Below are positions 61,438 to 64,000 of a DNA stretch of 64,000 nt, piece by piece. Every line of letters starts with the position of its first letter. Within the stretch, counting starts at the first letter, position 1. The notes beneath the pieces are model-generated. The model was not told the DNA's origin. It saw nothing but the letters and a program-made list of their open reading frames with translations, and did no database searches. The DNA is from an uncultured Roseovarius sp. (GTDB lineage Bacteria; Pseudomonadota; Alphaproteobacteria; Rhodobacterales; Rhodobacteraceae). A program made the position numbers and the translations under genes. Location of the stretch: NCBI RefSeq assembly GCF_947489715.1, contig NZ_CANLER010000011.1, positions 105,235-169,234 on the forward strand. Direction: 5' to 3'.

Positions 61438-62676
61438 ATGGACTACACCCCCGTAACGCCGTTCAGGCGAACAGTGGATGCTGCCATTCTGAAACATCAG
61501 GCGGCAGCTCAGCAGGACCTGCCGCCCACCGGCGCCAACAAGTGGGAGGCGCTGCGCGAGCTGGCTGCTGCCCGCGTGGCCTTTGGCCTCTCGGATCGGG
61601 ATATGTCGGTGCTTCAGGCGCTTGTCAGTTTTCATCCCGGCACGATCCTCGGCGGCAATGAAGACAATCTGATTGTGCATCCGTCGAACAAGGCGATCTG
61701 TGAGCGTTTGAACGGCATGCCCTGCTCGACCATGCGCCGGCATCTCGGCAACCTGGTGCAGATCGGCTTTGTCGTGCGCCGCGACAGCCCCAACGGCAAA
61801 CGCTATGCCCGGCGCTATGGCGACGACAAGATTGCCTTCGGCTTCGACCTCTCACCGCTCGTCCGGCGCTTTCAGGAGGTCTGTGAGGCCGCCGAGGCCG
61901 TCCGGGCCGCCGAGGAGCGCTACAAGCGCCTGCGCGCCACTGTGAGCCTGATGAGGCGTGATCTGGCCGGCCTAGCGGAATATGGCCGTGCGCAGCGCCC
62001 TGATCTGGGGGTATGGGACCGTTTTTCAGACATTGCGGTGCTCGTGGCCCGCGATCTCCGGCGCAAACTGGATATGGCCGAGCTAAAACGGATCGAGGGA
62101 GATCTCAGTCTCGCCCTGAACGAGGCCCGCGACCGCATTGATCCATCTGAAACAGAAGAAATGAGCACCAGTGATGATGATATCGAGCAGCACTGTCAGA
62201 ATTCAAATAAAGACTCTTATGATTTTGAACCTTGCTTAGAAAAAGCAGAGGGCGCTGGCGATGCGTTGGTCCCTACCCCATCAGCTACAAAAGATACCGA
62301 AAGGGATGATGAGGAAGATTTGGAGCCGCCTGATATTGGCGATGATAAGTTACCGAACATCCCGCTCGGTCTTGTCCTTGCGGCGTGCCGGGAATTCCGA
62401 ACCTATTGTGAAAGCCCCGTGCGCCACTGGCACGATTTGGTAAGAGTTGCCGATATTCTCCGCCCGATGATGGGTATTTCTCCGTCGGCTTGGGACGACG
62501 CCAAGCGCCACATGGGTCCTGAGGAAGCAGCGGTTGTCGTGGTGGCGATGCTCGAAAGGTTTGCGGAGATCCAGTCGCCCGGTGGTTATTTACGATCGCT
62601 TACGGACAAAGCTGCCGTTGGAGCGTTTTCCTGCGGACCGATGGTCATGGCACTGATGCGACGCGATGCGGCCTGA
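61438..62676 (+). CDS. repC: RepC replication initiator
   Basis: A 412-residue initiator of the repABC family. The N-terminal winged-helix domain holds LAAARVAFGLSDRDMSVLQA, IVHPSNKAICERLNGM and STMRRHLGNLVQIGFVVRRD. A central coiled, charged region (EETEEMSTSDDDIE) precedes the C-terminal domain with GLVLAACREFRTYCESPVRH and GGYLRSLTDKA. The ATG at 61438 gives the canonical start; the upstream in-frame extension reaches into the ctRNA region. The replicon origin normally lies within repC. Confidence 0.95.
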   Translation: MDYTPVTPFRRTVDAAILKHQAAAQQDLPPTGANKWEALRELAAARVAFGLSDRDMSVLQALVSFHPGTILGGNEDNLIVHPSNKAICERLNGMPCSTMRRHLGNLVQIGFVVRRDSPNGKRYARRYGDDKIAFGFDLSPLVRRFQEVCEAAEAVRAAEERYKRLRATVSLMRRDLAGLAEYGRAQRPDLGVWDRFSDIAVLVARDLRRKLDMAELKRIEGDLSLALNEARDRIDPSETEEMSTSDDDIEQHCQNSNKDSYDFEPCLEKAEGAGDALVPTPSATKDTERDDEEDLEPPDIGDDKLPNIPLGLVLAACREFRTYCESPVRHWHDLVRVADILRPMMGISPSAWDDAKRHMGPEEAAVVVVAMLERFAEIQSPGGYLRSLTDKAAVGAFSCGPMVMALMRRDAA

Positions 62677-62679
62677 GAT

Positions 62680-62695
62680 GTTCACAGTTGTGAAC
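62680..62695. promoter_or_regulatory. parS-like site, centromere 1
   Basis: GTTCACAGTTGTGAAC, a 16-bp palindrome with one mismatch at the centre, fitting GTTNNNNGCNNNNAAC of repABC parS sites. It begins four bases after the repC stop. Confidence 0.8.
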
Positions 62696-62733
62696 TGCTT
62701 TGGTGATGGCGCTTTCAAATGGTGAATTGCTTG

Positions 62734-62749
62734 GTTCACAGCTGTGAAC
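62734..62749. promoter_or_regulatory. parS site, centromere 2
   Basis: GTTCACAGCTGTGAAC, a perfect 16-bp palindrome that fits GTTNNNNGCNNNNAAC, 38 bases after the first copy. This is the expected RepB binding site. Confidence 0.9.
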
Positions 62750-62763
62750 TCATGGCAGAAGTT

Positions 62764-63372
62764 CTAGGTCTGACCCAACCCGGAATACCATTCACCGTGA
62801 TTGCCGCCATGGTTTTCCATCCCGGGTTTGGTCAGGCAGCCCCTGGGATTGATAAAACTGTCGATCCGGCGTCTTGGCGCTTCGTTCCAGTGGATGTTGA
62901 AGGCGCAGAGCTTGGGATAGAACTCCAGATGCGAATAGGGCAGGTGATCATGGATCCACCAGGCGAGAGATCGCCAGTCCGCGCCTTCGGCGTAGCGATC
63001 AGCGAATTTGGGAATGACAACGCAAGCGGCAGCGCCTTTGTGGCCGCTGCCATCCAGCATGTCCCAGATGTGATAGGCCGCATTGGTTTTGACGCTTGCG
63101 CCTTGTTTGCGCGCATTGCCGAACCCCGTCACCTTGGCCGACCGGTAGCCCGACCGAACGGCGATGCGGCCAAACTTGCTCTGTAGCGGTTCCAGCAGTT
63201 TGGTGCAGAGTTGCGTGCCCGTCTCGATCGCAAGATCCGGGGTCTCCGGGATGTTTGGGATGCCGTAGAAATTGGCGATCTCCGACATCAAGAAATCCCG
63301 CAGGTAGAAATTCGGACTCAACCGCACGCGGCCAAGCTCCTCAAGGCCTTTCATGGAGCCGGGTTTCCTCAT
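62764..63372 (-). CDS. Peptidase-M15-like hypothetical protein
   Basis: A 202-residue protein. The middle region GRIAVRSGYRSAKVTGFGN resembles the substrate-binding turn of M15/D-Ala-D-Ala peptidase folds, with HIWDMLDGSGHKGAAACVVI later and an H-D/H pair (DHLPYSHLEFYP) that could be metal ligands. Such proteins are found next to repABC on Rhodobacterales plasmids; no function is established. It ends just behind the parS sites, on the opposite strand to repC. Confidence 0.75.
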   Translation of the reverse strand: MRKPGSMKGLEELGRVRLSPNFYLRDFLMSEIANFYGIPNIPETPDLAIETGTQLCTKLLEPLQSKFGRIAVRSGYRSAKVTGFGNARKQGASVKTNAAYHIWDMLDGSGHKGAAACVVIPKFADRYAEGADWRSLAWWIHDHLPYSHLEFYPKLCAFNIHWNEAPRRRIDSFINPRGCLTKPGMENHGGNHGEWYSGLGQT

Positions 63373-63376
63373 CGCC

Positions 63377-64000
63377 TCAGAGCCCCGCGGCTTTGGTCAG
63401 GTTCACCCGGAACCGGTCGCGGCGGCGCTGATAGCGCCGGGTCATCTCGGCGGAGACGTGGCCGAGCTGTTTCTGGACGTAGCGTTCGTCGACTTCTGCG
63501 CTGCTGGCGAGCCCGGCGCGCAAGGAGTGTCCCGAGAAGAGGGCCAGGCGTTCCTTTTCGGGCAGCTCAGCGCGGATGCCGCTTTTCAGCACTGTGCTTT
63601 TGATGAGGCGGGCGACGTGCTTATCATTGAGCCGGGCCTCCAGCGCGCGTTTACCGTCGCGAGAGGTGCGCACGAAGACCGGGCCAAAGTCGATCTTCGC
63701 GAAATGCAGCCATTGTTCCAGTGCATGCACCGGGCAGGTCTGGTCCGACGAGCCGCGGCCGATCTCGACCTCGCGCCAGCCGGTTTTGGCATTCAGTGTG
63801 AGCAGGGCGCCGCCGTCTTTACCTTCGATGATCTCAAGCCAGCCGCCACTTTCCAGGGTGTCATCCTTGCCAACATCGAGGCTGACAATCTCGGATCGCC
63901 GCAATCCGCCGGCAAAGCCCAGAAGCAGGATCGCCCGGTCTCGCATCCCGCGTAGATCAAAGGGCAGGGTGGCCACCATGGCCAGAATATCCTCGGGCAG
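63377..64000 (-). CDS. Tyrosine-type recombinase / integrase (truncated by window end)
   Basis: The open frame continues beyond the right edge, so the N-terminal SAM-like domain is missing. The catalytic residues are present: Arg in LRRSEIVSLDV, HSLRAGLA (His-x2-Arg), LGH (His) and the nucleophile Tyr in TRRYQRRRDRFR. It is about four bases from the M15-like gene on the same strand. It may resolve replicon multimers or mobilise a cassette. Confidence 0.94.
   Translation of the reverse strand: MPEDILAMVATLPFDLRGMRDRAILLLGFAGGLRRSEIVSLDVGKDDTLESGGWLEIIEGKDGGALLTLNAKTGWREVEIGRGSSDQTCPVHALEQWLHFAKIDFGPVFVRTSRDGKRALEARLNDKHVARLIKSTVLKSGIRAELPEKERLALFSGHSLRAGLASSAEVDERYVQKQLGHVSAEMTRRYQRRRDRFRVNLTKAAGL

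Noticed and set aside
62719..63186. 155-codon plus-strand frame behind repC
   Set aside because: It contains a parS palindrome and lies opposite the better-supported M15-like gene on the minus strand.
63353..63955. 200-codon plus-strand frame antisense to the recombinase
   Set aside because: The minus strand encodes the catalytic residues of a tyrosine recombinase, so this is a shadow.
1..64000. CRISPR arrays, rRNA or tRNA genes, intact insertion sequences
   Set aside because: No regularly spaced repeats, no conserved rRNA/tRNA core sequences and no transposase motifs were seen on either strand by eye; a covariance-model scan would be needed to exclude a tRNA fully.

Overview
The window looks like part of a large extrachromosomal replicon of a marine Rhodobacteraceae (Roseobacter-group) alphaproteobacterium. 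The right end (about 59.0-62.8 kb) is a repABC replication/partition module with two 16-bp parS palindromes just behind repC, followed by a tyrosine recombinase that runs off the window. Family types (heterotetrameric sarcosine oxidase, TRAP and TAXI transporters, IclR/TetR/LysR regulators, SBP56 methanethiol oxidase) and protein style fit that clade. No rRNA, tRNA, CRISPR array or intact insertion sequence was seen.

Layout. 0-6 kb: the end of an IclR gene, then a leftward operon kbl-tdh-thrC-ATPase (threonine synthesis and degradation together), and an internally deleted dimethylglycine-dehydrogenase-like pseudogene. 6-17 kb: a TetR gene, sarcosine oxidase soxBDAG, an unusually long PLP enzyme, a GlxA-type AraC regulator, a decayed C-terminal piece of an MdeB-like ketoacid dehydrogenase, and glutathione-dependent formaldehyde dehydrogenase. 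17-28 kb: two IclR regulators and two clusters, each led by an SBP56/methanethiol-oxidase gene. The first carries a CoA-binding protein, a [2Fe-2S] ferredoxin, a rhodanese, a DUF4242 protein and a persulfide-dioxygenase-like MBL protein, with an OsmC gene opposite. The second carries a polytopic membrane protein and S-formylglutathione hydrolase (with an apparent frameshift). 28-34 kb: dapA-like gene, a 1.5-kb gene-poor decayed stretch, and a DctPQM TRAP transporter. 34-41 kb: TetR, then an Lrp regulator divergent from an mde-type operon: methionine gamma-lyase, a second Cys/Met PLP enzyme, OsmC, and an AceE/MdeB-like ketoacid dehydrogenase E1. 41-46 kb: eight small leftward detoxification/NTF2-like genes with a divergent LysR. 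47-59 kb: RidA, an orphan Tat-exported ABC binding protein, TetR, a TAXI-TRAP/M20/TauE operon with a divergent LysR, and another short LysR/TauE pair. 59-64 kb: replicon backbone.

Functional reading (inference from families and neighbourhood): methionine is split by MdeA into methanethiol, 2-oxobutyrate and ammonia. MdeB takes the 2-oxobutyrate. SBP56 enzymes oxidise methanethiol to formaldehyde, sulfide and peroxide. Rhodanese, ferredoxin and the persulfide dioxygenase deal with the sulfur, and TauE-type exporters could remove sulfite. Formaldehyde from both methanethiol and sarcosine goes through glutathione-dependent FrmA and FghA. The replicon therefore looks specialised for C1-sulfur and N-methyl compounds, with visible gene decay around the edges of these modules.
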